Positions 9,152 to 18,437 of a DNA stretch of 64,000 bases are shown in pieces. Location: assembly GCF_000576635.1 (NCBI RefSeq), contig NZ_AVFL01000016.1:1-64000 (forward strand). Reading direction: 5' to 3'. Below the pieces are notes generated by a model. The model ran no database searches and was not told where the DNA came from. It saw nothing but the letters and a program-made list of their open reading frames with translations. Source of the stretch: Skermanella stibiiresistens SB22 (GTDB taxonomy: Bacteria > Pseudomonadota > Alphaproteobacteria > Azospirillales > Azospirillaceae). Both the position numbers and the translations under genes were made by a program. The first letter of the stretch is position 1, and each line of letters begins with the position of its first letter.

Positions 9152-10177
9152 TCAGACACCATTCGCGGCGATCAGATCGACCAGTATGCCCTCCCGCAGG
9201 CCGCGGTCGGCGATCCGCAGCCGCGTGACCGGCCAGGTGTCGCAGATCGCCTCCAGCACGGCGCAGCCCGCCACCACCAGATCGGCCCGCTCCCGTCCGA
9301 TGCACGGGTAGGCGGCGCGGCCGGCGAAGTCCAATTCCAGCAGGCGGCGGCTGACCGCCCGCGCGTGGTCGATCTGAAGATAGCTGCCATCGACCACCGA
9401 ACGCTCGTAGCGCTGGAGCCCGAGATGGATGCCGGCGAGCGTCGTCACCGTGCCCGACGTGCCGAGCATCTGAACCTGGCCATTCTCGACCGCGCGGCGG
9501 ATGCCGTTCCGCGCCTCGAAGGCGGCTAGCGCCTCGGTGATCTCGTCGACCATGCGGACATATGTGGCCGCCGAGACCCGGTCGCCGCCATAGCTCTCGG
9601 TCAGCCCGACGACGCCTTGGGGCACGGAGATCTGGTCGATCATGCGCGGCCGCCCGCCCTTGCCGATCTCCAGCCACATCAGCTCGGTCGAGCCGCCGCC
9701 GATGTCGAACACTAGGGCGTTGCGGATGGCGGGGTCGAGCAGCGGCGCGCATCCCGCCAGCGCCAGCCGCGCCTCCTCGTGGGTCGTGATGATGTCGAGC
9801 GGGATGCCGGTCTCGCGCTCCACCAGATCGATGAAGTCGTCGCAGTTCTCGGCCCGGCGGCACGCCTCGGTCGCGACCGCGCGCACGGCGGTGACCCCAC
9901 GCCGCTCCAGCTTGGCGGCGCAGATCCGCAGGGCCGACAGCGACCGATCCATCGCGGCGTCCGATAGCCGCCGGGTCCGGCTGACACCCTCGCCCAACCG
10001 GACGATCCGCGAGAACGCGTCGATCACGCGGAAGCCGCCGCCAACCAGGGGCTTGGCCACCAGCAGGCGGCAGTTGTTGGTGCCAAGATCGAGCGCGGCG
10101 AAAACCGGCCGCATGTACGAAGTCGGGCGCATGCCCGCCGCCGTCCCCTGCCGATCCATGCCAAGCTCGATGTTCAC
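9152..10177 (-). CDS. Ppx/GppA family exopolyphosphatase / guanosine pentaphosphatase
   Basis: About 341 residues with the sugar kinase/actin-fold motifs of Ppx/GppA: FAALDLGTNNCRLLVA (phosphate 1), VFDIGGGSTEL (phosphate 2) and MLGTSGTVTTLAG. It hydrolyses inorganic polyphosphate and/or pppGpp; motifs alone cannot separate these. It has only the core two domains, shorter than enterobacterial Ppx. The frame is open far upstream, but GTG 10177 sits just behind a GGGGG stretch and is the best-supported start (alternatives ATG 10159, 10132). The pairing with rlmE is common in this class. Confidence 0.88.
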   Translation of the reverse strand: MNIELGMDRQGTAAGMRPTSYMRPVFAALDLGTNNCRLLVAKPLVGGGFRVIDAFSRIVRLGEGVSRTRRLSDAAMDRSLSALRICAAKLERRGVTAVRAVATEACRRAENCDDFIDLVERETGIPLDIITTHEEARLALAGCAPLLDPAIRNALVFDIGGGSTELMWLEIGKGGRPRMIDQISVPQGVVGLTESYGGDRVSAATYVRMVDEITEALAAFEARNGIRRAVENGQVQMLGTSGTVTTLAGIHLGLQRYERSVVDGSYLQIDHARAVSRRLLELDFAGRAAYPCIGRERADLVVAGCAVLEAICDTWPVTRLRIADRGLREGILVDLIAANGV

Positions 10178-10403
10178 GATACCCCCAAAAATCCAGGCCG
10201 CTGGCCTCATCGCCATCCGGACTGGTGATCGTAGCCTAACCTTCCCCAAGGATGAAAGGACGCCTTTCGGCGGTGCGGTGCCGTACGACCATCGGCACCG
10301 AAAAAAATGTTCGATTAGGTCTTTCCCGTCCGACCACCCTTTGCTATAAGGCGGCCTCCGAGCACGGAGCGACGCCAACACGAAGCGCGCCGCACCAGCT
10401 TGA

Positions 10404-10477
10404 TGGGGGATCGTCTAGTGGTAGGACAGCGGACTCTGACTCCGCCAGCCTAGGTTCGAATCCTAGTCCCCCAACCA
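10404..10477 (+). tRNA. tRNA-Gln (CTG anticodon)
   Basis: A complete 74-nt cloverleaf. The acceptor stem TGGGGGA pairs with TCCCCCA and is followed by the A discriminator and an encoded CCA. The anticodon stem GCGGA/TCCGC encloses the loop CTCTGAC, giving anticodon CTG (reads CAG, Gln). The T-arm TAGGTTCGAATCCTA is canonical. A phage-type gene lies 54 bp past its 3' end. Confidence 0.96.
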
Positions 10478-10531
10478 ACCTCTCCAAAACTGAATGTCGC
10501 TTCAGCCGGTGCCAGGATTTTCCTCACCGGC

Positions 10532-11293
10532 TTAAACCGTTTCCAGCGTCTTCGACGCCCGGTGCGCTTGCGCGGCCGGGGTCGGTGGGAATTCGCTGAT
10601 CAGTCGCTCGGGCTCGCGGATGATCCCGCCCTGTATCATTTTCGGCGTGGCGGTCGAGGTTGGTGCCAGGGTGCCGGTCAGTGTCGGCTGGGCCGGAAAA
10701 TCCTCCGAAGGGTCATCATAGGTCATCATTCCGGTGCTGGGGTCATCCTCCGCAGTGGCCATCGCGGTGGGTGTCGGGACGGACGCGGCGGCGTAGCCGG
10801 GGCGGAAGCGGAGGGGGTCCAGCTCCTCGTCCGGATCGCCAGGCAGGTTCTCCAGATCGGCGTCGGGATGGGGTTTGCTATACAGCGCGCCGTGGTGATG
10901 GTGGGCGATGCGCTTGTCCTGGATGACGCCGCGCAGCTTCAAGCGGAACTCGATGGCGCGGAGAGCCAGCGCAGGACGCTTGCTTTCAAACGCGTCCTCG
11001 ATCACCCAGCCAACCTGCTCGTCCGCCTCGTCCAGATGGGCTTGATGAGCGGCCCGGCGCTCGGCCCTGATCTCGTCGATCCGGACGCGGATTTCCGGCT
11101 GGCGCATCAGGAAGGCACCGCGCTGCTTGGCGCCACTGGCCGAGTACCCCGCCCGCCTCGCCGCCTCCGCCCCGCCGACGCCGAACGACATGGCCTCGCA
11201 GAACTCTTCCTGACGGGAGGTCAGCGAGGGACGGTTGGCGGTGGGTTTGGGAGTGGATGTGTTGCTGGAGTGGGAGGAAGCCGGGGTCTTCAT
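10532..11293 (-). CDS. Orphan phage terminase small-subunit-like protein
   Basis: A 253-residue protein whose first half matches Terminase_2-type small subunits: RPSLTSRQEEFCEAMS, then EAARRAGYSASGAKQRGAFLMRQPEIRVRIDE, a DNA-binding HTH followed by a helical segment. The second half is Pro/Thr-rich and low-complexity (PTLTGTLAPTSTATPK). Terminase small subunits recognise phage DNA for packaging. No large terminase, portal or capsid gene lies nearby, so this is either a prophage relic or a domesticated DNA-binding protein. It ends next to the 3' end of tRNA-Gln, a typical phage integration point. Confidence 0.75.
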   Translation of the reverse strand: MKTPASSHSSNTSTPKPTANRPSLTSRQEEFCEAMSFGVGGAEAARRAGYSASGAKQRGAFLMRQPEIRVRIDEIRAERRAAHQAHLDEADEQVGWVIEDAFESKRPALALRAIEFRLKLRGVIQDKRIAHHHHGALYSKPHPDADLENLPGDPDEELDPLRFRPGYAAASVPTPTAMATAEDDPSTGMMTYDDPSEDFPAQPTLTGTLAPTSTATPKMIQGGIIREPERLISEFPPTPAAQAHRASKTLETV

Positions 11294-11594
11294 GGCGGGT
11301 GCCTTTGCCTTGCATAGGATGTGATAGGGATTTAGATCCTATACTACCTCTTTCGACAAGACAAAGGTCTTCTGTGCGGATCACAGCTCGCGATCGCCAT
11401 TGTGCCCCCCGATTGTGCGGGGCCTTGAACGACAAACCGCAAGCGACCAGCTTGAGGGCGCCGACAATGGCACCTGGGATCAACAACTCAAGCGGTTTGG
11501 CCGCGAGACCAGTTGGGTCGGGCGTCCTATTCCCGACCGCCTCTGCCCTAATGTCATCTTTTTCTTTTAACACGCGCTTTGAGACCGGCTCTTC
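11294..11594. other. Intergenic stretch, no gene seen
   Basis: About 300 bp between the terminase-like gene and a decayed coding remnant. It contains short open frames on both strands without family resemblance, consistent ribosome sites or conserved motifs. Its base composition is more AT-rich than the flanks, in keeping with decayed or imported DNA next to a tRNA. Confidence 0.5.
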
Positions 11595-11711
11595 GTGGCG
11601 CTGACCGCTCGAGACAGCGCGGAGATGGCGCAACTTCAGGACGTCGTGGCCCGGCACCTCCTCCGCTTCGCGCTTCTGGAGCAGTTAGCGATCCATTCGT
11701 GGGTGGCCTGA
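11595..11711 (+). pseudogene. C-terminal remnant resembling DUF2218
   Basis: A short frame of 38 codons reads VALTARDSAEMAQLQDVV followed by ARHLLRFALLEQLAIHSW and a stop. This resembles the C-terminus of the small DUF2218 proteins, where MARLQDVVADHLxRFAFREEL is typical. The same frame has a stop just upstream and no start or N-terminal half is found, so it looks like a relic. The assignment comes from remembered family sequence only. Confidence 0.35.
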
Positions 11712-11861
11712 ACCAAGCGGGAAGGATCTGATGATCGACGGGATGGCGGAAGTCGCGCGGGCGACCGGCTCATCACGATGGAGTTGCGGGCTCGAAGACG
11801 GACCATGTTCGTGAAATGGCGGCCTGGGGCAGGTCTTGCCGGATGACCGAGGCTTTCGCCG

Positions 11862-12230
11862 TCAGTTCACCAAAGGCGGCTTCGGCACACCGCCCATCGG
11901 CTGGCTTGGCATTGGGGCCGACGGATGGAGGGCGGCGAATTCCTGCGGCGACATCGCTGGCTCAAGGATTTCCCGGTAGTCCGTCGCGGAGGTGCCGACA
12001 GGATGGAAGACATAAGCCTCCACCGACCTGCCGTCCTTGAGGAAGCACGTCGTCAGGCTGGCGAGGTAATCGCCGCCCGGCGACAAGGGGGCGTATTCAC
12101 GCATATGGAGGGCGACATCCCGGTTCGGGACCCAGGTTCCCCGCCGCTTGACCTCGTTGGCTATGTCGATCGAGGTGAAATGCGCCTTGCGGTCCATGTA
12201 CTCCCGCAGAACGGTATCGACTTCCCGCAT
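11862..12230 (-). CDS. Hypothetical protein
   Basis: A 122-residue protein, MREVDTVLREYMDRKAHFTS..., with a Pro-rich tail (PMPSQPMGGVPKPPLVN). The first 50 residues (TSIDIANEVKRRGTWVPNRDVA) look like a small helix-turn-helix, and the middle is beta-rich. GGGAG precedes ATG 12230 at good spacing and codon use is host-like, so the gene is probably real. I do not recognise the family. Confidence 0.55.
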   Translation of the reverse strand: MREVDTVLREYMDRKAHFTSIDIANEVKRRGTWVPNRDVALHMREYAPLSPGGDYLASLTTCFLKDGRSVEAYVFHPVGTSATDYREILEPAMSPQEFAALHPSAPMPSQPMGGVPKPPLVN

Positions 12231-12592
12231 CAGGTTCTCCCGAGTTGGATCGGATGGATGATCGTTGCTAGAGGCGGATTGTAGGCGGTTTGGGTGTTGG
12301 TCAACAATCCACTTGGATGCCCTCCCTGGAAGCGATTAGACAACAGGGCGGCACCGTCGCACAAAAGCATGACAGGTTGTCTTTGGGAGGTCGGATAAAA
12401 CGAAGCGGCTCCGACGGCCGCGCGCCTGCTTGTCGGATGCCGCTTCGCTTTATCGGACCTACGGCGAGCGTTCGCCTCCCATCGGTGAATACCAGCGGCC
12501 GCTGCCATACGGCTTCAGGGCGGCGCCGATTTCCCAGATAACTCCACGGGGCTGGCCAAGGTGGGTTCCCGTGGGGTCGTGTCGGGGCATAT

Positions 12593-12624
12593 AAAAAACC
12601 CGGCGCGGGAAGTGCGCCCGGTTT
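12593..12624 (-). terminator. Rho-independent terminator of the serine hydrolase gene
   Basis: Read on the minus strand, an 11-position stem with one C-C mismatch (AAACCGGGCGC) closes over a 7-nt loop and is followed by six T residues. It begins 12 nt after the stop codon of the gene at 12636-13922, exactly where its terminator is expected. Confidence 0.8.
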
Positions 12625-12635
12625 GGCTGGAGGCT

Positions 12636-13922
12636 CTAAACCGCCCGGTACGTCTCCGTCTCGAAGCGCGTGAAGGTGTCGATCGCGTTGGGTTCCACGA
12701 AGGGCAGCATCTGCATCAGGATGACTCCGGTTACCTTCCGGGTGGGGTCGATCCAGAAGAAGGTGTTGGCCAAGCCGGCCCAGGCTAGGCTGTTGGGGCT
12801 CCGGCCCGTGGGCGCGCGCTCGGTGTTGAGCATGAAGGCCGTGCTCCACTTCTTGACCATGCCGGGGAAGAACTCGGCGTCGGCCGATAGGTTCGGGGCG
12901 TGGGTCGGCAGCAGGCGGACGTTCAGGTCGCCCATCTGGTTCCTGCCCATGGCGGCCACGGTTTCGGGGCGCAGCACCTGTTGGCCATTGGAGGATTGCC
13001 CGTTGTGCAGGAACATCTGGCAGAATTTGAGATAGTCGCCGGCCGTGGAATAGAGACCGCCGCCGCCCGCCTCGAACTCGGGGTCCTGCTTGATCTCGAA
13101 CTCGATCGGCTTCAGCGAACCGTCGGACTGGCGGGCGTGCACCTTGACCAGTCGGCCACGTTGGCTCGGGGTCAGCTTGAAGCTGGTGCTGGTCATGCCC
13201 AGCGGTTGGAAGATGTGTTGCTGGAAGTAGTCGCCCAGTTTTTGGCCGCTGACCCGCTCGACCGCCTGCCCCGCCCAGTCGATGTTGATGCCGTATTCCC
13301 AGCGTTCGCCCGGATCGAACAGCAGCGGTATGTTGAGGGATTCTTTCAGGCCGGTGTCGGTGGCCGGATGGCCGGTCGCCTCATAATAGCGGGCGAGGTC
13401 GGCGTTCCAGATGGAATAGACGAAACCCGCGGTGTGGGTCAGCAGGTGGCGCAGGGTGATCGGGCGCTTGGCCGGGCGGTACCGGGGTTTGCCGGCCTTG
13501 TCGAAGCCGGTGAGGACGCGGGGGGATCTCAGCTCGGGCAGGATGTCGCCGATCGGGGCATCGAGCGACAACCTGCCCTGCTCCACCATCCGCATCGCGG
13601 CGGTGCTGGTGATCGGCTTGGTCATGGAAGCGATCCAGAAGACCGAATCCATCGTCATGTCGGCTTGGCCGCCCACCTCGCGCTTGCCATAGGCCGCCTC
13701 GTAGAAGGTGCCCTGGTCGGTCGCCGCCAGGGCCACAAGACCGGCGACCTTGTTGGGGCCGACCGCCTGACGCAGGACTTGATCGATCGCGGCGGTGTTG
13801 GTGGCCGCGGCGTTGCTGGCGGTGGCGCCGGGAGACATGAGGCCGGCTGGGCCTCGGGCGGCGCAGCCCGCCGTCAGGGCCGCGGCACCGAACAAGACCG
13901 AGCGCCTGCTGATATCCCGCAT
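12636..13922 (-). CDS. Serine hydrolase of the beta-lactamase/EstB family, exported lipoprotein
   Basis: About 428 residues with a class C beta-lactamase/esterase fold. The nucleophile motif is SMTK (residues 99-102), the second motif is YGIN in RWEYGINIDW, and the third region contains AGGGGLYST. The N-terminus has a twin-arginine motif (RDISRRSVLF) with a hydrophobic stretch ending in a lipobox LTAGC (Cys 20), so Tat export and lipidation are likely. ATG 13922 was chosen because GAGGAAA precedes it. Such enzymes are mostly esterases or peptidases rather than true beta-lactamases; the substrate cannot be told from sequence. It is single-gene with its own terminator. Confidence 0.9.
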   Translation of the reverse strand: MRDISRRSVLFGAAALTAGCAARGPAGLMSPGATASNAAATNTAAIDQVLRQAVGPNKVAGLVALAATDQGTFYEAAYGKREVGGQADMTMDSVFWIASMTKPITSTAAMRMVEQGRLSLDAPIGDILPELRSPRVLTGFDKAGKPRYRPAKRPITLRHLLTHTAGFVYSIWNADLARYYEATGHPATDTGLKESLNIPLLFDPGERWEYGINIDWAGQAVERVSGQKLGDYFQQHIFQPLGMTSTSFKLTPSQRGRLVKVHARQSDGSLKPIEFEIKQDPEFEAGGGGLYSTAGDYLKFCQMFLHNGQSSNGQQVLRPETVAAMGRNQMGDLNVRLLPTHAPNLSADAEFFPGMVKKWSTAFMLNTERAPTGRSPNSLAWAGLANTFFWIDPTRKVTGVILMQMLPFVEPNAIDTFTRFETETYRAV

Positions 13923-14142
13923 GATGCGTTTCCTCGTGATCTTTATCATCGTGGGCGCCGGTTGTTTCCAGCGTCGTTAACTAATGTCGTTTTGTAAGCT
14001 TCGGTTGCAGGTAAAAAGAACAAGCCAGGGATGCGAACCGGTTTCCGACATGGGTGTGGTTGGGCGTTGACAGCGCGCGGATTTCGCTGGCGAATGCTTG
14101 GGCACGTGGCCAGCGGGCCAGGCCTTGATGGGTTAGCGACCG

Positions 14143-15024
14143 ATGCCGACGCCCTTGCTGTTCCAACAGATCGTTCCCGTGGATGACGCGCAGCTGGCGC
14201 TGACCGAAAAGCACCTGATCGCGCTGGGACCGGCGCTGGAGGCGTATTTCCTGGAGTTGCGCCGGGAGACGGACGTGGAATTGGTCTCACTTCCGCCCGC
14301 CGTGGCCGGCAGCCCGTATCCCTATGGCCGCTGCGAGGAGATCACGGGCGACCTGCACAAGCGCCTGACGAAGCGGCTGGAAAACCCCGGCTGCGAGGTG
14401 GAGCGCGCGATCCGGCGGCTGATGGCGGAGGGAGGGGCGTTTCGGCGGGTCTGGGGCGTCCTGCGCGACCAGTATTTCCAGAACGCCCTGCAGCTGGGCG
14501 GCCTGTATGTCGACGTGTCCAACGACACGGTGGTGGTGACCAAGCCCAAGGTGGAGATCCTGCCGATGGAGGGGTCGGGGTTGGTCTCCGTTCGCGACCT
14601 CGCCCATTTCCGCCAAACGGCGGAGCGGTATTGGAAGGCGTCGATCTACGCCAACCATCTGGTGCCGTCGCTGGCGCCGGTGCTTCCCATGATCTCGGCC
14701 AGTCTGGGGCGGTTGGCGCCGGGTTTGCAATCGGCCTGCAACTACATGATCGAGCTGATGTGCCTGGATGGCTTCCGGCAGGCCGAGGCGTGGCTGCGGG
14801 ATGGGCCGGCGCCGCCTCCGGAGGTGGCGGAGGCGGTGCTGGCGGGAGTGCCAGCCGGCATGCGGCCGGCGTTCATGCCGGAGGGGAGGTCGGAGGCTGT
14901 CGCCGCCTGCCAGCGGGCCCGCGCCGCCAATGTCCACGCCGATCCCGCTTGGCGGCGGGAGCGGATCATGGACTATCTCGGCATGATGGAGTTCCGCCGA
15001 ACTCAGCTGGGCGCGAAGACGTAG
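14143..15024 (+). CDS. Hypothetical protein
   Basis: A 293-residue soluble, helix-rich protein (MPTPLLFQQIVPVDDAQL...) without signal peptide. It contains a conserved-looking stretch FQNALQLGGLYVDVSNDTVVVTKPKVEILPM and a C-terminal helical tail. Host-like codon use and length support expression. No family is recognised. It is divergent from the serine hydrolase; its last 22 nt overlap the 3' end of the EcfT gene on the other strand. Confidence 0.65.
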   Translation: MPTPLLFQQIVPVDDAQLALTEKHLIALGPALEAYFLELRRETDVELVSLPPAVAGSPYPYGRCEEITGDLHKRLTKRLENPGCEVERAIRRLMAEGGAFRRVWGVLRDQYFQNALQLGGLYVDVSNDTVVVTKPKVEILPMEGSGLVSVRDLAHFRQTAERYWKASIYANHLVPSLAPVLPMISASLGRLAPGLQSACNYMIELMCLDGFRQAEAWLRDGPAPPPEVAEAVLAGVPAGMRPAFMPEGRSEAVAACQRARAANVHADPAWRRERIMDYLGMMEFRRTQLGAKT

Positions 15025-15815
15025 AAGGAGTGGACGAAACCAAAGGCCAGGGCAGTGTACCAGCCGAGGACGCAGCACAGCATGACGACGCACAGCACCC
15101 GGGCGCCGGCGCCCATCTGGGGAGCCTCGACGAAGGTGCGCTGGGGATAGGCGCCGAATCCCCGCGATTCCATCGACATCACCATGGTCGAGGCCTTGCG
15201 CAGCGCTCCGACCAGCAGCGGCATGGCGTAGCGCTTGGTCTCGCGGATCCTGCCCATCAGGCCGCGCTGCCGGTCGACGCCACGGACGGCCTGCGCGGAG
15301 CGGATGATCTTGATCTCCTCCTCGATGGTCGGGACGATCCGCAGGGCGATGAAGAAGGCGTAGGCGATGCGGTACGGCACCCGCATCTGGGTCACCAGCG
15401 CGATGGCGAGTTCGCGCGGGTCGGTGGCGCGGACGAAGACCAGCGAGCCGAGGATGATGGTGTAGATCCGCAGCGCCGAGGCCAGGGCGTAGTCGGCGCT
15501 TTCCATGTAGATCGGCTTGTCGAGGATGCGGAGGATTTCGGTCGATCCCGGCAGGGTCAGCGTCTGGATGAAGAAGAAGCTGACGCAGGCGATCAGGAAC
15601 AACCAAGTCCCGCGCAGGATCTCGCGCGGCGACAGCTTGGCGAAGACCAGCGCGGTGATCAGCACGATGGCGGTGATGATGATCTGGACCCAGGCGATAT
15701 AGGCGCCGAACGCCAGGAACGAGATCGTCAGCACCCAGGCGAACTTGGTCAGCGGGTCGAGCCGGTGGAAGATGCTGTCGCCCGCGCGGAACTGGAAAGC
15801 GGTGGTGCGCGCCAT
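15003..15815 (-). CDS. Energy-coupling factor (ECF) transporter T component
   Basis: A 270-residue CbiQ/EcfT membrane protein with about five hydrophobic segments. Its two coupling-helix motifs are visible: IRSAQAVRGVD (A-R-G type) and MSMESRGFGAYPQRT (the S-R-G motif). It links the S component to the ATPase pair. The gene lies 8 nt after the ATPase gene in an operon GntR-S-A-T. The ORF order resembles ykoEDC. Confidence 0.9.
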   Translation of the reverse strand: MARTTAFQFRAGDSIFHRLDPLTKFAWVLTISFLAFGAYIAWVQIIITAIVLITALVFAKLSPREILRGTWLFLIACVSFFFIQTLTLPGSTEILRILDKPIYMESADYALASALRIYTIILGSLVFVRATDPRELAIALVTQMRVPYRIAYAFFIALRIVPTIEEEIKIIRSAQAVRGVDRQRGLMGRIRETKRYAMPLLVGALRKASTMVMSMESRGFGAYPQRTFVEAPQMGAGARVLCVVMLCCVLGWYTALAFGFVHSFYVFAPS

Positions 15816-15823
15816 GTCTCAAA

Positions 15824-17665
15824 TCATCCTAGGATCGATTGAACGAGGCCCGAGACCGACAGCGTGGCGGCCGGGACTTTGGCGGGGTGACGCCGGGCCA
15901 ACGCGCGGCTGACCTCGAACACCGGCGGCGGCATCAAGCTGCTGCCCTCCAAGATCTCCGGCAGACCGAACAACTCGGTGGGACTGCCGTCGAAGGCGAT
16001 CCTGCCGCCGCTGAGCGCCACGGCGCGGTCGGCCCATTGAGCCACCAGCCGCATGTCGTGGGTGATCATGACGATGGTTGTACCGTAGCGCTCGCGCAGC
16101 CTGGCCATCAGCCCCATCAGGTGCTGGGCGCGCTCGTGATCCTGGCCGATGGTCGGCTCGTCCAGCAGGAGCAGGTGTGGCTCCAGGACCAGCATGGTCG
16201 CGACGCTGAGGCGCCGGCGCTCGCCCAGGCTGAGGTTGAACGGCGAGCGGGCGCGGTAGCGGGCGAGGTCGACGATCTCCAGCACCTCGTCGACCCGCTC
16301 CGCGATGGCGGCATCGGAGTAGCCGCGGACCTTGAGGCCATAGGCGACCTCCTCGTCGACCTGATCGGTGACGAACTGGTGGTCCGGGTTTTGGAAGACA
16401 TAGCCGACCTCCGCCGAGATGTCCTTCGGCCCCAGGTCGGAGATGTCCTTGCCATTGAGGTAGATCGAGTTCTTCGGAGCCGGATTGATGCCGATCAGGC
16501 ATTTGGCGAGCGTGGTCTTGCCCGAGCCGTTCTGGCCGAGCAGGGCGACGATGCTGCGGGATTCCAGTTCCAGCGAGATGTCGCGGAGGATCGGCGTGTC
16601 CTTGTCGTAGCCGAACGACATGTGGCGGATGGACAGGAGCGGCTTGCGCGTCTCGGGAGGGGGTGGTGCGGGGGCTGGTTCCACCGTTCCGGTCGGGACC
16701 ATGCTGGGTGCGGCGATGAGACGTTCGGCCAGGGCCACGGCCTCGGCGACGTTCAAGGGCACCTGGTCCGGTGCGAGGTCCGTTCCGGCGGCGGCCGCCA
16801 ATTCCAGCGCGAACTCGCTGACCTGGGGGAACCAGGCGCTGATGGAGACGGCTTCGGCTTCCTCGGAATGGGCGTCGCGCCGGCGAGCGAAGGCCTCGCG
16901 CGGCGTGCCGTCGAAGATGATGGTTCCCCGGTCCATCATGACGACCCGGCTGATCAGGTCGGCCAACTCGTCGACCCGGTGCTCGACCATGATCACGGTG
17001 GTGCCGTGGTCGCGGTTGAGGCGGTGCAAGACGGCGAAGACCTCCGCCATGCCGGCCGGGTCGAGGTTGGCGGTCGGCTCGTCCAGCACCAGTAGGCGCG
17101 GGCGGGCCGCCAAGACGGCGGCGATGCTGACGCGCTGCTTCTGCCCGCCGGACATGTCGAAGATCGACATGTCGCCGGCGTTGGACAAGCCGACGAAGGC
17201 CAGCGCCTCCGCCTGCCGGAGCATGATCTCCGGCGCCGGGCGGCACAGGTTCTCCAGGCCGAAGCAGACCTCGTCACGCACCCGCGTGTTGATGATCTGG
17301 GCGTCGGGGTCCTGGAAGACCATGCCGACCTCGGTGGCGAAGACCGCCACCTTGGTTTCATGAACGGATTTGCCGCAGACGAACGCCGTGCCCTTGAGGT
17401 CACCCTTGAGCGTATGCGGAATGGTGCCGTTGAGCACGTTCAGGAACGTGCTCTTGCCGCAGCCGCTCGGCCCCAGGATCAGGACGAACTCGCCCTCCCG
17501 GACCTTGAGGGAGACGCCGTTGATCACCGGCTTGATCTCTCCCTCGTAGCTGTAGGTCAGGTTCTCGATCTCGACCAGGAGTTCGGCGGGCTTGGGAGCC
17601 GCCGCCTCGCCAGACGGGGGAGTGGGCGCGGGCGTCAAGGTCACGGTGTCCATCTTCATGCTCAC
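15824..17665 (-). CDS. ECF transporter ATPase with two fused ABC domains
   Basis: A 613-residue fusion of two ATP-binding cassettes. The first has Walker A GPSGCGKS, signature MSGGQKQR and Walker B LLVLDEPTANLDP. The second has Walker A GQNGSGKT, signature LSLGERRR and Walker B LLLLDEPTIGQDH. They are joined by a Pro-rich linker (PAPAPPPPETRK). Both sites look competent. The fusion corresponds to YkoD-type EcfA-EcfA'. ATG 17665 overlaps the stop of the S-component gene (ATGA), indicating coupled translation. Confidence 0.93.
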   Translation of the reverse strand: MSMKMDTVTLTPAPTPPSGEAAAPKPAELLVEIENLTYSYEGEIKPVINGVSLKVREGEFVLILGPSGCGKSTFLNVLNGTIPHTLKGDLKGTAFVCGKSVHETKVAVFATEVGMVFQDPDAQIINTRVRDEVCFGLENLCRPAPEIMLRQAEALAFVGLSNAGDMSIFDMSGGQKQRVSIAAVLAARPRLLVLDEPTANLDPAGMAEVFAVLHRLNRDHGTTVIMVEHRVDELADLISRVVMMDRGTIIFDGTPREAFARRRDAHSEEAEAVSISAWFPQVSEFALELAAAAGTDLAPDQVPLNVAEAVALAERLIAAPSMVPTGTVEPAPAPPPPETRKPLLSIRHMSFGYDKDTPILRDISLELESRSIVALLGQNGSGKTTLAKCLIGINPAPKNSIYLNGKDISDLGPKDISAEVGYVFQNPDHQFVTDQVDEEVAYGLKVRGYSDAAIAERVDEVLEIVDLARYRARSPFNLSLGERRRLSVATMLVLEPHLLLLDEPTIGQDHERAQHLMGLMARLRERYGTTIVMITHDMRLVAQWADRAVALSGGRIAFDGSPTELFGLPEILEGSSLMPPPVFEVSRALARRHPAKVPAATLSVSGLVQSILG

Positions 17666-18354
17666 GCGACCTGGCCGGCCAGACGGGTCTTGCCTTCCTC
17701 GTCGGCGATGGCGGTGCCGCGCAGCACGCCGGCCTTGGCGAGGCCGCGGGCGATCGGGCGGACCAGGACGATGGCGTAGACGGCACCGCTGACCATGCGG
17801 ATCGCCAGCGCCAGCAGGTTGTAGCCGAGACCCATGTCACCGACGCCGAAGAAGTAGACCTCCGGGATCTGCTGGAGCAGCGGGGCGAGCGCGCCCGACA
17901 GCGCCACGACGCCAAGGGTCCAGCGCTTGTAGCCGTAGAAGGCGAAGGCCAGGTCGGACATGAAGCCCTGGAGGAACCCGGCGCCCAGCACCATGACGCC
18001 GTTCGGGTTGCCGGAGAGCACCTGGGCCACGCCGTTCATGGTCTCGGCGATGGTGGCGGCTCCGGGCTTGCGGATGATGTAGGCGCAGAGTGGACCGGAG
18101 ATGTAGAAGCCGCCGCAGATCGCGGCGAAGGCGAGGAAGCCGTAGCTGCCGGAGAACGTCATGAACAGACGACCCAGCATGGCGTTGGGAGTGCCCAGCA
18201 CACCGTTGATGACGCCGATGATCGCCATGATGACGATCTCCATCAGCGTGAAGCCGATGACGACGGTTCCGGTGCCCCTGTTCCGCATGTAGGCGAACAG
18301 GGCGAGGATGGCCCCGATGACGACGACGATCCCGTAAAGCGTTCCAACGTTCAT
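17662..18354 (-). CDS. ECF transporter S component, YkoE-like
   Basis: A 230-residue integral membrane protein with about six hydrophobic segments. It resembles YkoE-type substrate-binding S components, as in PGAATIAETMNGVAQVLSGNPNG and FYGYKRWTLG. YkoE is tied to thiamine or its HMP precursor, but no thiamine riboswitch is seen upstream and the neighbours are GntR regulators and dehydrogenases, so the substrate may differ. ATG 18354 is preferred because CAGGAGC precedes it; upstream ATGs lack a ribosome site. It is second in a GntR-S-A-T operon. Confidence 0.85.
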   Translation of the reverse strand: MNVGTLYGIVVVIGAILALFAYMRNRGTGTVVIGFTLMEIVIMAIIGVINGVLGTPNAMLGRLFMTFSGSYGFLAFAAICGGFYISGPLCAYIIRKPGAATIAETMNGVAQVLSGNPNGVMVLGAGFLQGFMSDLAFAFYGYKRWTLGVVALSGALAPLLQQIPEVYFFGVGDMGLGYNLLALAIRMVSGAVYAIVLVRPIARGLAKAGVLRGTAIADEEGKTRLAGQVA

Positions 18355-18437
18355 TTCCGACGCTCCTGACATGAGGCCGATAGCGGCTGGTCGAAGCGTC
18401 TGCATCGCGTATGCCAATAAAGCGGAAGCTGTCGGGA

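Noticed and set aside
10310-10350. Sigma-70 promoter of tRNA-Gln
   Set aside because: A TATAAG-like -10 is visible at 10345-10350, but no convincing -35 hexamer stands at the right spacing, so it is not listed as a feature.
18355-18437. Thiamine (TPP) riboswitch upstream of the YkoE-like gene
   Set aside because: The 83-bp gap has no recognisable TPP aptamer motif (such as CUGAGA with ACCUGA) and is too short for one.
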